This document shows, piece by piece, positions 24,934-33,422 of a DNA stretch of 41,903 bases. Positions within the stretch are counted from its first letter, which is position 1, and the number at the start of each line of letters is the position of its first letter. Under the pieces are notes generated by a model. That model ran no database searches. It worked only from the letters and a program-made list of their open reading frames with translations, and was not told the DNA's origin. The DNA is from an uncultured Bacilli bacterium (GTDB lineage: Bacteria; Bacillota_I; Bacilli_A; RF39; UBA660), in NCBI GenBank assembly GCA_947588765.1, contig CANPZG010000006.1, positions 1-41,903 of the forward strand, written 5' to 3'. Made by a program: the position numbers and the translations under genes.

Positions 24934-26235
24934 ATGTATAGAAAAATAGAAGAAGACCTAAAAGAATGGCAACAAGATTTTAAAATGCCACTTATGTTAA
25001 TTGGTGCCAGACAAACAGGTAAAACATATATTTTAGATAATTTTTGTAAGAATAATTATTCAAATTATTTATACATTAATTTAGATAAAGAAGAAGATAT
25101 TAAAAATATATTTGAAAATACTATTGATCCAGAATCAATTATTGAAAAAATTGAAATATTAAAAAATATTGATATTAATATTGATAATACAATAATATTT
25201 TTAGATGAAATTCAAACAAGTGAAAGAGCAATAACTTCTTTAAAATATTTTTGTGAAAGTGATAAACCATATAAAATAGTGTGTGCTGGTTCTCTTTTAG
25301 GTGTAAAAATAAATAGATTTAAATCATCATTTCCAGTTGGTAAAGTAATTATTAAATATTTATATCCTTTAGATTTTGAAGAATATTTAATGGCCTTAAA
25401 TGAAACAAAATTAATTAAAGAAATAGAAAAACATTATAAAAGTAATGAACCAATGATAGATTCAATTCATGAAAAAGCTTTAGATTTGTATAAAAAATAT
25501 TTAATTTTAGGAGGTATGCCGGCAGTAATAAATAACTTTATTCAAAATGGTTGTAATATATCTCATGTTAATTTTGAAATTCAAGATCAAATAATTACTT
25601 CTTATCTAGCCGATATGAATAAATATACAGTCAATAGTGAATCAATAAAAAATAGTAAAATATATAATTCAATACCTAAAGAATTAGCAAGAGTTAATAA
25701 TACTTTTAAATATAGTATTGTAGATAAAGATGCAAGACAAATAAGATATGAAAGTAGTTTAGATTGGTTACTTGCTAGTAATATGTTATTAAAATGTGAT
25801 TTAACAACCAAAAATGAATCACCATTAAAAGCTTATGTTAATTCTTCTAAATTCAAATTATATTTAAGTGATGTTGGCTTATTGAGAGCTTTATCTAATT
25901 TAGATTATAGAGAAATATTATTAGATAAAAATGAAATGTATAAAGGAGTTTTAACTGAAAATTATATAGCTTGTGAATTATATCCTAAAAATAAAGAATT
26001 ATATTTTTATAATTTTAATAAATATGAAATAGATTTTTTAATTAATATAATGGGAGATATTATCCCTATAGAAGTAAAAAGTGGTAGAAGAACAACCAGT
26101 AAAAGTTTAAATGAATATATTAAAAAATATCATCCAAAGTATAGTATAAGAATATCTACTAAGAATTTTGGAATAGAAAGAAATATTAAATCAGTTCCTT
26201 TATATGCTGTATTTTGTTTAAAAAAAGAATTATAA
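24934..26235 (+). CDS. Second AAA ATPase with DUF4143-type C-terminal domain
   Basis: 433 residues. Walker A GARQTGKT (about residues 23-30), Walker B TIIFLDEIQ, sensor-like CAGSLLGV, then YPLDFEEYL and LGGMPAVINNF. The C-terminal part has YLSDVGLLRAL, LTENYIACEL and the nuclease-fold-like pair KYEIDFLI and IIPIEVKSG. It belongs to the same broad family as 7927-9141 but is clearly divergent, so this is not a recent duplication. AGAGGTG lies 7 bases before ATG 24934. A terminator follows. Function unknown. Confidence 0.85.
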   Translation: MYRKIEEDLKEWQQDFKMPLMLIGARQTGKTYILDNFCKNNYSNYLYINLDKEEDIKNIFENTIDPESIIEKIEILKNIDINIDNTIIFLDEIQTSERAITSLKYFCESDKPYKIVCAGSLLGVKINRFKSSFPVGKVIIKYLYPLDFEEYLMALNETKLIKEIEKHYKSNEPMIDSIHEKALDLYKKYLILGGMPAVINNFIQNGCNISHVNFEIQDQIITSYLADMNKYTVNSESIKNSKIYNSIPKELARVNNTFKYSIVDKDARQIRYESSLDWLLASNMLLKCDLTTKNESPLKAYVNSSKFKLYLSDVGLLRALSNLDYREILLDKNEMYKGVLTENYIACELYPKNKELYFYNFNKYEIDFLINIMGDIIPIEVKSGRRTTSKSLNEYIKKYHPKYSIRISTKNFGIERNIKSVPLYAVFCLKKEL

Positions 26236-26247
26236 TATTAAAAATAA

Positions 26248-26283
26248 AAACTCTGTAGTTAAATTTAATTACAAAGTTTTTTA
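26248..26283 (+). terminator. Terminator after the second ATPase gene
   Basis: A long hairpin: AAACTCTGTAGTTAAA (from 26248) pairs with TTTAATTACAAAGTTT with one mismatch and one G-T pair, and is followed by a T run. Confidence 0.75.
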
Positions 26284-26418
26284 TTTACCTTTTTTAGTAA
26301 ATATTATATAAATCACTTAATTTTTAGAGTATATTGCCTTATAAAAGAAAATAAATACTAATCTTGTCAATAAAGTGTCTATATAAATAATAAATTATTT
26401 AAAAAAGATTCAAGATAT

Positions 26419-26438
26419 CCTATAATAATTATAGGAGG
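26419..26438 (+). promoter_or_regulatory. Palindrome overlapping a possible -10 and the ribosome site
   Basis: CCTATAAT (26419-26426), A, ATTATAGG (26428-26435). The left arm contains TATAAT and the right arm runs into AGGAGG (26433-26438), 8 bases before ATG 26447. It could act as an operator or as a hairpin hiding the ribosome site. The -35 is poor. The 160 bases between the previous terminator and here hold nothing else I can name. Confidence 0.45.
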
Positions 26439-26446
26439 CGGACTAT

Positions 26447-26761
26447 ATGGAAGATTTATTATATGAAATGTATGATAATTTAATTAATATTTTTAATAAT
26501 AATTATGATGCACTTGGAGCAATGGTTCAAAAAGGTATTCAATTACCCGATGAAATGCAAAAATTTTATGATGCTGCTAAAAGGGCTGTAAAAGGTCTTG
26601 ATAGCTTAGTTCAAATGAGTATTAATCAAGAAATGCGTGATTTCATTGAAAATGGTTTTTATAATAAAAAACAATTATTAGATGGTCTTGAAAGAGGACT
26701 TGATGAATTATTTGTTAATCAAAAATTTGCCAAAGATGATGGATATACTCCTCATATGTAA
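26447..26761 (+). CDS. Small conserved-looking helical protein, unknown
   Basis: 104 residues, mostly helical and acidic at the N-terminus (MEDLLYEMYDNLINIFNNNYDALGAM), with a central AAKRAVKGLDSLVQM helix and a C-terminus rich in charged residues. No motif, signal or membrane span. A strong AGGAGG supports translation at ATG 26447. Function unknown. Confidence 0.65.
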   Translation: MEDLLYEMYDNLINIFNNNYDALGAMVQKGIQLPDEMQKFYDAAKRAVKGLDSLVQMSINQEMRDFIENGFYNKKQLLDGLERGLDELFVNQKFAKDDGYTPHM

Positions 26762-26824
26762 TAAAAACTTTTAATTATTTGCATGGCTTGACTACTTTTT
26801 TCATATTCTTAAATGAGGATAGAT

Positions 26825-27907
26825 ATGAAGAAAGTAGTCTTTTTGTTTGTAATTTTATTTTTACCTTTGAGGGTTGTTGCCATAAGTGCCGCAAGTGCAA
26901 TAGTTATGGATTTAGACAATGACAGAATATATTATGAAAATAATATTAATGATGAAAGATTAATAGCATCTATTACGAAAATAATGACTTGTATTGTAAC
27001 AATAGAAAATGCTGATATTAATAAAAAAGTAACCGTGGGAGATGAGGTATTAAAAGCTTATGGTAGTGCTATATACATTGAAATAGGAGAAGAATTAACT
27101 TTAAAAGATTTACTTTTAGGTCTTATGCTAAGAAGTGGTAATGATACTGCTGTAGTTATTGCCAAAGAAGTTGCTGGTTCAATGGAAAACTTTGCTTATA
27201 TGATGAATGAGTTAGCTTCTAATATTGGTATGAAAAATACGGTATTTTATAATGCGCATGGTTTGGAAGAATCAAATGGTTTGGGTAATACCTCAACAGC
27301 ATATGATATGGCTATTTTAACAAAATATGCTTACGCTAATGAAACATTTCGAGAAATATTTGGAACTAAAGATGTTGTAGTTAAAAGTAATAAAAAAACA
27401 TATAGTTGGACTAGTAAAAATAAACTTATTCATCGCTATGATTTTATAACTGGAGGGAAAACTGGCTTTACGGAAAAAGCTAGAAGAACTTTAGTAACTA
27501 CAGCATCCAAAGATAATATTAATTTAGTAACTGTTACTTTAAATGACCCTAATGATTTTCAAGATCATATTACTTTATATAATGATATTTTTAATAAATA
27601 TAAAGCCGTATTAGTTTTAGATGAAAAGAACTTTAAAATTAAAAAAGATGATTATTATAAAGACTATACTTTATATATTAAAGATAATGTTTATGTTCCT
27701 ATAACCGAAGATGAAAGAAATAATTTAAAAATTAATTATGTGTTAACTAAAAATAAAAAGCCTATGGATGGTGAGGTAGTTGGTAAAGCTGAAATATTTT
27801 TAAAAGAAAAGATAATTCATACAGAAGATATCTATATTAAAGTACCTAAGGAAAAAGAAAAATTAAGTTGGTGGCAAAAAATTATTAGGTGGTTTAAATC
27901 ATGGTAA
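26825..27907 (+). CDS. dacB: D-alanyl-D-alanine carboxypeptidase (DacB/DacF type)
   Basis: Trims the terminal D-Ala from peptidoglycan stem peptides. A signal peptide (MKKVVFLFVILFLPLRVVA) is followed by the penicillin-binding triad: SITK (active Ser), SGN, and KTG in GGKTGFTEKARR. ATG 26825 is chosen: GAGG sits 6 bases upstream, and an ATG at 26813 overlaps it. The C-terminus ends in LSWWQKIIRWFKSW, an amphipathic helix suited to membrane attachment. It overlaps spmA by 7 bases, giving the dacB-spmA-spmB order known from Bacillus subtilis, where it shapes the spore cortex. The gene name rests partly on that context. Confidence 0.9.
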   Translation: MKKVVFLFVILFLPLRVVAISAASAIVMDLDNDRIYYENNINDERLIASITKIMTCIVTIENADINKKVTVGDEVLKAYGSAIYIEIGEELTLKDLLLGLMLRSGNDTAVVIAKEVAGSMENFAYMMNELASNIGMKNTVFYNAHGLEESNGLGNTSTAYDMAILTKYAYANETFREIFGTKDVVVKSNKKTYSWTSKNKLIHRYDFITGGKTGFTEKARRTLVTTASKDNINLVTVTLNDPNDFQDHITLYNDIFNKYKAVLVLDEKNFKIKKDDYYKDYTLYIKDNVYVPITEDERNNLKINYVLTKNKKPMDGEVVGKAEIFLKEKIIHTEDIYIKVPKEKEKLSWWQKIIRWFKSW

Positions 27908-28479
27908 ATTATATATGGATATTTTTAATCTTAATAGGTATATTTTTCTCTTTATTAACTGGTAATTTTGATACTATTAATAATAGTATTTTAACTAATG
28001 GTAAAGAAGGTTTTGATATTGTTATATCCATTTTACCAATTATTGTTCTATGGACGGGAATTATGAAAATAGCGGAAGATTCAGGCCTTTTAAAAAAGTT
28101 TGCTAATTTCGTGCAACCAATTTTATCTAGACTTTTTCCTACTGTTCCTAAAGATAATCCAGCTTTAGGTTATATTGCATCAAATATTGCTGCAAATATG
28201 ATGGGCTTAGGTAGTGCAGCTACTCCTTTTGGTTTAAAAGCTATGAAAGAACTCCAAAAAATAAATAAAGAAAAAGATACGGCAAGTGTAGCAATGATAA
28301 CCTTTTTAGTCTTAAATACGGCGGGAGTAACAATCGTTCCAACAACTGTCTTAGCTTTAAGAATAGCCCATAACTCTGCTAATCCATCAGAAATTATTAT
28401 TCCCGGAGTTATTGCAACTTTTTGTTCTAGTCTGGGAGGTTTATTACTTGATTATTTTATAAGGAGAAGAAATAAATGA
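27901..28479 (+). CDS. spmA: Spore maturation protein A-like membrane protein
   Basis: 192 residues with several hydrophobic segments and the nucleoside-recognition/gate domain phrases GFDIVISILPIIVLWTGIMKIAEDSG, ASNIAANMMGLGSAATPFGLKAM and FLVLNTAGVTIVPTTVLALR. These are characteristic of SpmA. It overlaps both neighbours. In Bacillus the pair SpmA/SpmB is needed for spore core dehydration; related pairs occur in non-sporulating bacteria, so its presence does not prove sporulation. Confidence 0.9.
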   Translation: MVNYIWIFLILIGIFFSLLTGNFDTINNSILTNGKEGFDIVISILPIIVLWTGIMKIAEDSGLLKKFANFVQPILSRLFPTVPKDNPALGYIASNIAANMMGLGSAATPFGLKAMKELQKINKEKDTASVAMITFLVLNTAGVTIVPTTVLALRIAHNSANPSEIIIPGVIATFCSSLGGLLLDYFIRRRNK

Positions 28480-28994
28480 ATCTATTATCTAAAATAATTA
28501 TTCCCCTTTTTGTTGTTATTGTTATCTTTTATGGTTTTAAAAATAAAATAAATGTTTATGATTCATTTTTAGCAGGGGCTAAAGAAGGATTATCAATTAC
28601 TTTAAATATTTTTCCAGCTATTATTGCCATGGTATTTGCTATAAATATATTTTTAGATAGTCATTTCATTTATTTTTTACTTAATGCTTTTAAAGATATC
28701 TTAAATACTTTAAATATTCCTATTGAAATTATGCCTATGGCTTTATTAAGACCAGTTTCGGGAACGGCATCTTTAGCTATCATGAATGATATATTTATTC
28801 AATATGGTCCGGATTCTTATTTAGGTCGTCTGGCTTCTATTTTACAAGGCTGTACTGATACAACTATTTATGTATTAGCTTTGTATTTTAGTTCAATTGG
28901 GATAAAGAAGATTCGTTATTCTTTAGGTGTTGGCCTTTTTGCTGATTTAGTTGGCATTATCACTGCCTTTTTATTAACCATGCTTTTATTTTAA
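28476..28994 (+). CDS. spmB: Spore maturation protein B-like membrane protein
   Basis: 172 residues, membrane protein, with GAKEGLSITLNIFPAIIAMVFAI, PMALLRPVSGTASLAIMNDIF, GPDSYLGRLASILQGCTDTTIYVLALYF and a closing hydrophobic stretch typical of SpmB. It overlaps spmA by ATGA and probably works with it in the membrane. No terminator is obvious after it. Confidence 0.9.
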   Translation: MNLLSKIIIPLFVVIVIFYGFKNKINVYDSFLAGAKEGLSITLNIFPAIIAMVFAINIFLDSHFIYFLLNAFKDILNTLNIPIEIMPMALLRPVSGTASLAIMNDIFIQYGPDSYLGRLASILQGCTDTTIYVLALYFSSIGIKKIRYSLGVGLFADLVGIITAFLLTMLLF

Positions 28995-29069
28995 CATTAT
29001 TTGACATTACCATTCTTTTTAATTGAAATAACCTAAGTTTTTCATGATATACTAAAAATAGAAAATTAC

Positions 29070-29100
29070 TTGACTCTTCCCTTAAGGTAAATGTTATAGT
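29070..29100 (+). promoter_or_regulatory. MerR-type promoter with 19-bp spacer
   Basis: TTGACT (29070-29075) and TATAGT (29095-29100) are 19 bp apart, the overlong spacing typical of MerR-activated promoters. The spacer contains TCCCTTAAGGTAA, whose core CCTTAAGG is palindromic. The downstream gene encodes a MerR regulator, so this should be an autoregulated promoter. Confidence 0.8.
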
Positions 29101-29120
29101 TAATTGGAAGGAGAAATTAG

Positions 29121-30131
29121 ATGATAAAAATTGGTGATTTTGCAAATCTTTTTAATGTTTCTATTAAAACAGTTAGATATTATGAAAGTATGGGCCTATT
29201 AATTCCCAAATATGTCGACATATATACGGGATATAGATATTATGATGAAGATAATATTTATACAATGCAAGATATTTTATCTTTAAAGAATATGGGATTT
29301 TCTCTTGAAGAAATAAGACATTTTAGTAAAGATAAAATTAAAGATAAGATTTCTAATTATGAACAAGAAATATTAAATTTAAAAAGTAGAATTAAAGTTT
29401 TAAAACAATTTTCTCTTTCTAATGAAAGGAATGATTTAAAAATTATGTTTATTAATGATGAAGAGACACAAGGAAAATGGACTTTACTTGGTATAGCGGA
29501 AACTATAGAAGAAGCAAAAAAAGAAAATTTTAGAGATGACGATTATAAAATAAATGAATTATATTTACTTCCTAATGGGGAACCTTACTGGGTTATATCT
29601 TGGACTAAAGATACTATTTTTATTGGAGGTAAACCAAATCATTATGAAATTATAGGAGACAAATTATATTTAACTGTAGCCGATTTTTTAGATATTAAAA
29701 ACTCTAAAGTAGCAGTTTATTATAATGTTGATCACAATGATTATACTTTAGAAGACATTAAACAAAAAGATAATATTGATGTTGAATTTGTTACTGATGA
29801 AAGAGTAATAGGTAGTTGGAAAACTATAGATTTTGTCAATAACCCTGAAAGTTTTAATCCCGAGAAGTTACAAAGCTCAAGGGAAATGTTATCTTTAGAA
29901 AAACTAGTATTTAAGGATAATGGTATAGTAAATGTAAGTTATGTTGGTGGTAAAAAATTCGATACCAAGTATACGAAAAATTATATAGTTAATTTAATAT
30001 TACCAAATACTTTATGTAAATATACTTATGAAGAAATATTAAGTAAAGAATATATTATTGTTGAGTGGAAAAGTGGCGACTATGTTTTTGGAAAATTTAT
30101 TAGTGGATATTATGTTTTAGAAAAAGAATAG
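29121..30131 (+). CDS. MerR-family regulator with a large C-terminal effector domain
   Basis: 336 residues. The N-terminal MerR winged helix (KIGDFANLFNVSIKTVRYYESMGLL, then TGYRYYDEDNI and LKNMGFSLEEIRHF) leads into a dimerisation coiled coil (about residues 72-105). The rest is beta-rich and looks like two related modules starting at GKWTLLGIAET and GSWKTIDFVNN, each followed by strands and ending in phrases such as YIIVEWKSGDYVFGKF and GYYVLEKE. This is not the GyrI/BmrR effector domain; it is more like calycin-type barrels of Clostridial MerR proteins. It probably senses a small hydrophobic ligand; unproven. GGAAGGAG precedes ATG 29121. Confidence 0.85.
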   Translation: MIKIGDFANLFNVSIKTVRYYESMGLLIPKYVDIYTGYRYYDEDNIYTMQDILSLKNMGFSLEEIRHFSKDKIKDKISNYEQEILNLKSRIKVLKQFSLSNERNDLKIMFINDEETQGKWTLLGIAETIEEAKKENFRDDDYKINELYLLPNGEPYWVISWTKDTIFIGGKPNHYEIIGDKLYLTVADFLDIKNSKVAVYYNVDHNDYTLEDIKQKDNIDVEFVTDERVIGSWKTIDFVNNPESFNPEKLQSSREMLSLEKLVFKDNGIVNVSYVGGKKFDTKYTKNYIVNLILPNTLCKYTYEEILSKEYIIVEWKSGDYVFGKFISGYYVLEKE

Positions 30132-30161
30132 TTGTGTTAAAATAATGAAGTGGTGAAATTT

Positions 30162-30872
30162 ATGGAAAGATTACAAAAAATCATTAGTGAATACGGCTAT
30201 GCTTCCAGAAGAAAAGCGGAAGAATTAATTAAAGAGGGAAAAGTATCCGTGAATGGAGAAATTGTTACGGAACTTGGAACTAAAGCCAATAAAGATGATG
30301 TTATAAGTATAGATGGCATAGTTATAAACAAAAATATTAAGTATGAGTATTATTTATTAAATAAACCAAGACAAGTTATAAGTAGCGCTTTAGATAAAGA
30401 AGGAAGAACTACAGTCGTTGATTTAATTAAAACCGATGCGAGAATTTATCCTATTGGGAGACTTGACTATAATACTACAGGTTTAATTCTTTTAACTAAT
30501 GATGGTGATTTTGCTAATCATTTAATGCATCCATCCCATAATATTGAAAAAACTTATGTTGCTAAATTAGAAGGTATTATAACTAATGAAGATATTATTA
30601 AATTAAAAAAAGGAATATTAATTGATAATCGCAAAGTAGATATCAAAAGATTAAAAGTTAAAAATAAAGATTTAGAAAAAAATACTTCTCTAGTGGAAAT
30701 AACTATTGTTGAAGGAAGAAATCATATTGTTAAAAAAGTATTTGAAAAACTAAATTTACCAGTGATAAGATTATCAAGAATAAGTTATGGTTTCTTAAAC
30801 ATTGATAATTTAAAATCGGGGGAATATCGTTCTTTAACAATCAAAGAAGTTAAAAGATTTTATAGCATATAA
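30162..30872 (+). CDS. rluB: rRNA pseudouridine synthase, RsuA/RluB family
   Basis: 236 residues. The N-terminal S4 RNA-binding domain (MERLQKIISEYGYASRRKAEELIKEGKVSVNG) is followed by the synthase domain with YLLNKP, PIGRLDYNTTGLILLTNDGDFANHLMHP (catalytic Asp in GRLD) and EGRNHIVKKVFEKL. ATG 30162 fits GGTGA at 30149-30153 and the usual MERLQK start. Expected target is the large-subunit rRNA; RsuA-type specificity for 16S cannot be excluded. Confidence 0.93.
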   Translation: MERLQKIISEYGYASRRKAEELIKEGKVSVNGEIVTELGTKANKDDVISIDGIVINKNIKYEYYLLNKPRQVISSALDKEGRTTVVDLIKTDARIYPIGRLDYNTTGLILLTNDGDFANHLMHPSHNIEKTYVAKLEGIITNEDIIKLKKGILIDNRKVDIKRLKVKNKDLEKNTSLVEITIVEGRNHIVKKVFEKLNLPVIRLSRISYGFLNIDNLKSGEYRSLTIKEVKRFYSI

Positions 30873-30873
30873 A

Positions 30874-30905
30874 AAGAGTTCAAGCAAATTTGAACTCTTC
30901 TTTTT
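30874..30905. terminator. Bidirectional terminator between rluB and the convergent membrane-protein gene
   Basis: Perfect 10-bp arms AAGAGTTCAA (30874-30883) and TTGAACTCTT (30890-30899) with loop GCAAAT. T-rich tails are present on both strands. Confidence 0.9.
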
Positions 30906-32334
30906 ACATTGTTTTTTGAACTACTTCGCCAGTTTTAACCCAGCCATCTTTTAAGTACTTATCAATTTCTTGTTCAGAAACCCATTTATATAATTTTTCT
31001 CTATATTTACATGCTTTAGTAGTTTCTTCATCAAAAGCAGTATAACCATTATATTTATTTTTATTTGTTGATAGGTCTCTTACACATGTATCTATCTTTT
31101 TAAATTTAACATTAAACTTAATAGGAGTAAAATATACATTTTGTTTTAAAAATTCTGAATAATAAGGATTAATTTTAGCATTATCATTAATTGTTACTTC
31201 AAAATCTACTTTATAATATAATCCAGAACGATATACTTGTGAATAAGTAAATTTATAATCATTTTTATTTAATGTAGCATTAGCCATATCTTGTGCATTT
31301 TTTACTACATCTTTATTTTTATCATTATTTTTATTTATTTGATTTAAAAATGCTTCATAATCACTAATTGATGTATAGTAATTAGCTGTTGTTTCATAAG
31401 GTTCCATTGTTTTATAATTTAATTCATTTAAATATAATGTTTTGGAATAAGAGTTTTTAGTATAAGTAGTTGGGAAGAAACATGACATATAATATTGTAA
31501 AGTACCAGTTTGGCAATAATTATATGTTTTAACATTTTCACATTTATTTTCGTAATTAGTACCTACTTTAGATCCATCTATCCAATCAGTATATTTATAT
31601 ACACGATATAAATTATATTTCTTAGGTTCTTTTACTGGTTCTTCTTTTTCTGTACTATCACAAGAACCACATAAATTATAATATTTATAAGTTACTTTTT
31701 TAACTACTGTAGTTGTGGTACTAGTACTACTTCCTTTATTAGAACTACTACTGCTACTAGAACTATTATTATTTGTTGTTGTGTTAGTATTAGTGTTGGT
31801 ATTAGTGCTAGTGTTTGTATTAGTATTAGTATTTGTACTAGTATTGTTGTTATTGTTAGTATTATTATCCGGATTAGTTATAGGACAAGTAGTACAAGCT
31901 TTATTATCCTTTTCAATATTAGTAACTATAAAATCAGATCCATCCTTACAATCTAAATTAACTTTTAAAGCATAATTATCATCTGAAGTTTTAGTTGCTT
32001 GAACATAACTATCTGTTAAACTACAAGTCTTACCATTTTCCGTAAAATCAAGTAATAATTTTTCTTTTATCATATCTTCTAGAGTAAGTTTAACTATTTG
32101 ACCAGATTTACTTGGTAACTTATCACTAGTAAAATATTCAAACGCTGATTCTTTCATTGCATTAATGTTAGTAATAAAAGTATTATCAACATTTTTAGTA
32201 GTTTCTTTCTTTTTGTTATTGTTATTTAAAAATAACCAACAAATAATAAACACAAATATGGCAAGTAAAACTAATTTTAATATTAGTAATATTACATTCC
32301 CACTTATAAATTTTTTATCGCTTTCTTCGTACAT
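30904..32334 (-). CDS. Single-pass membrane protein with Asn/Thr/Ser-rich linker
   Basis: 476 residues from ATG 32334 (MYEESDKKF), which has AGGGGGG just upstream; a start further out at 32370 lacks a site. One N-terminal membrane span (GNVILLILKLVLLAIFVFI) anchors a large external part. About residues 155-210 are a low-complexity linker of alternating Asn-Thr and runs of Ser. External Cys pairs (CTTCPIT, NLCGSCDSTEKE) and a Tyr/Lys-rich C-terminal domain follow (YRVYKYTDW, YKVDFEVTINDNAKINPYY). Function unknown; likely an envelope structural protein. Confidence 0.75.
   Translation of the reverse strand: MYEESDKKFISGNVILLILKLVLLAIFVFIICWLFLNNNNKKKETTKNVDNTFITNINAMKESAFEYFTSDKLPSKSGQIVKLTLEDMIKEKLLLDFTENGKTCSLTDSYVQATKTSDDNYALKVNLDCKDGSDFIVTNIEKDNKACTTCPITNPDNNTNNNNNTSTNTNTNTNTSTNTNTNTNTTTNNNSSSSSSSSNKGSSTSTTTTVVKKVTYKYYNLCGSCDSTEKEEPVKEPKKYNLYRVYKYTDWIDGSKVGTNYENKCENVKTYNYCQTGTLQYYMSCFFPTTYTKNSYSKTLYLNELNYKTMEPYETTANYYTSISDYEAFLNQINKNNDKNKDVVKNAQDMANATLNKNDYKFTYSQVYRSGLYYKVDFEVTINDNAKINPYYSEFLKQNVYFTPIKFNVKFKKIDTCVRDLSTNKNKYNGYTAFDEETTKACKYREKLYKWVSEQEIDKYLKDGWVKTGEVVQKTM
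31705..31875 (-). repeat. Low-complexity coding repeat (Asn-Thr / Ser codons)
   Basis: The linker of the membrane protein is encoded by repeated short units of Asn and Thr codons, then a run of Ser codons. On the plus strand it gives the Leu/Val-rich frame at 31715-31975, which is a shadow. Such tracts can change length by slippage in multiples of one or two codons. Confidence 0.7.
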
Positions 32335-32374
32335 CCAAATCCCCCCTAAAAGCATAAATTTTTTTGTCAAGTTA

Positions 32375-32404
32375 ATTTTACCATAAAAGTGTAAATAATG
32401 TCAA
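32375..32404 (-). promoter_or_regulatory. Promoter of the minus-strand membrane-protein gene
   Basis: On the minus strand, TTGACA (32404-32399) and TAAAAT (32380-32375) are spaced 18 bp, with TGG just before the -10. Confidence 0.65.
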
Positions 32405-32507
32405 ATGAAATGCCTACTTTTGAATTAAATATAGGATGTTTTTAAATATTTTTAATGCTTATATGAAAAATATATGATATATTATAGGTAGATATATGGA
32501 GGTATTT

Positions 32508-33038
32508 ATGAATAAAAAACAAATTGTTGATTTAGTTATTGCCGTATTTTTAATTATCTGTGGCGCAGTTTTACTTATTTTCCCATTATTTCATTTTGTA
32601 AGTGTAAAACCAATATTTATGTCCATTTTAGGAGTTTATGGCATTCTTAATTTAATTCAATTTTTATTAACAAAAGAAGCTAAAGACTATGAAGGATTAT
32701 TTACAACTATTGCTTCAGTTATTGCTTTAATTGTTGCTTGGCGATTAGATATTGTTAAAGTTCCTTGGTATTTAGCTTTAACATTATTTATCTGGATTAT
32801 AATGATGGCTTTAATAAAGATGAAAAAAGCTGATTATTATAATGATCGCAGAAATTCGGTATGGATTTTAAAAATAATAACTTTAATTTTATTTGTTTTA
32901 ACTGGTTTACTTGCAACAATTAACTTATATTATGAAGCTGATATTCAAGTTTTAGTTTTAGGATTCTTCTTCTTAATTCATGGAATGTTAGAATTATTTG
33001 ATCCTTTAACAATATATTTAATTGAAAAAAGTAATTAA
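32508..33038 (+). CDS. Second HdeD/DUF308-like membrane protein
   Basis: 176 residues with about six hydrophobic segments (VIAVFLIICGAVLLIFPLF, SILGVYGILNLIQFLL, TTIASVIALIVAWRL, LALTLFIWIIMMALI, ITLILFVLTGLLATI, LVLGFFFLIHGMLEL). The paired-helix pattern is like the protein at 5938-6522. ATG 32508 follows GGAGG (32498-32502); an ATG at 32496 overlaps that site. Function unknown. Confidence 0.65.
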   Translation: MNKKQIVDLVIAVFLIICGAVLLIFPLFHFVSVKPIFMSILGVYGILNLIQFLLTKEAKDYEGLFTTIASVIALIVAWRLDIVKVPWYLALTLFIWIIMMALIKMKKADYYNDRRNSVWILKIITLILFVLTGLLATINLYYEADIQVLVLGFFFLIHGMLELFDPLTIYLIEKSN

Positions 33039-33084
33039 TTATTTATTATCCTCATATAATTTTTTTGAAAGAGGGTAATAAAAT

Positions 33085-33348
33085 ATGGAAATTTTAAAAG
33101 TTTCATCAAAATCTAATCCAAGTAAAGTAGCGGGAGCGATAGCAAATATTTATCGGGAAAATGGCACTGTGGAAATTCAAACAGTAGGGGCTGGTTCACT
33201 GAATCAAGCGATAAAAGCAATAGCAATTTGTCGTGGTTTTGTTGCCCCGACAGGAGATAATTTAGTTGTTATTCCAGCCTTTAATGATATTATGATAAAT
33301 GGTGAACAAAAAACTGCTTTAAAATTAGTAGTGGAAAACAAAAATTAA
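33085..33348 (+). CDS. spoVS: Stage V sporulation protein S
   Basis: 87 residues, almost wholly the Alba-like SpoVS domain: EILKVSSKSNPSKVAGAIANI, VEIQTVGAGSLNQAIKAIAICRGFV, LVVIPAF and GEQKTALKLVVE. A DNA- or nucleic-acid-binding regulator needed for spore coat and late stages in Bacillus subtilis, but also found in non-sporeformers. GAAAGAGGG lies before ATG 33085, and a strong terminator follows. Confidence 0.95.
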   Translation: MEILKVSSKSNPSKVAGAIANIYRENGTVEIQTVGAGSLNQAIKAIAICRGFVAPTGDNLVVIPAFNDIMINGEQKTALKLVVENKN

Positions 33349-33355
33349 GTTTTTA

Positions 33356-33386
33356 AAAAAGTGTTTAACCAAAACACTTTTTCTTT
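33356..33386. terminator. Terminator after spoVS, symmetric on both strands
   Basis: AAAAAGTGTTT (33356-33366) pairs with AAACACTTTTT (33372-33382) around AACCA. T tracts occur on both strands, so it can also stop minus-strand transcripts coming from the peptide locus to the right. Confidence 0.9.
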
Positions 33387-33387
33387 G

Positions 33388-33416
33388 TTGTAATATATCA
33401 AAAATAATAGTATACT
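33388..33416 (+). promoter_or_regulatory. Promoter of the putative antitoxin RNA
   Basis: TTGTAA (33388-33393) and TATACT (33411-33416) are exactly 17 bp apart. No coding sequence follows in this direction for over 400 bases, so the product should be a short RNA starting near 33423. Confidence 0.65.
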
Positions 33417-33422
33417 ATAGAT

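Noticed and set aside
31715-31975. Leu/Val-rich plus-strand frame
   Set aside because: It is the antisense shadow of the Asn/Thr/Ser codon repeats of the minus-strand membrane protein and has no ribosome site.
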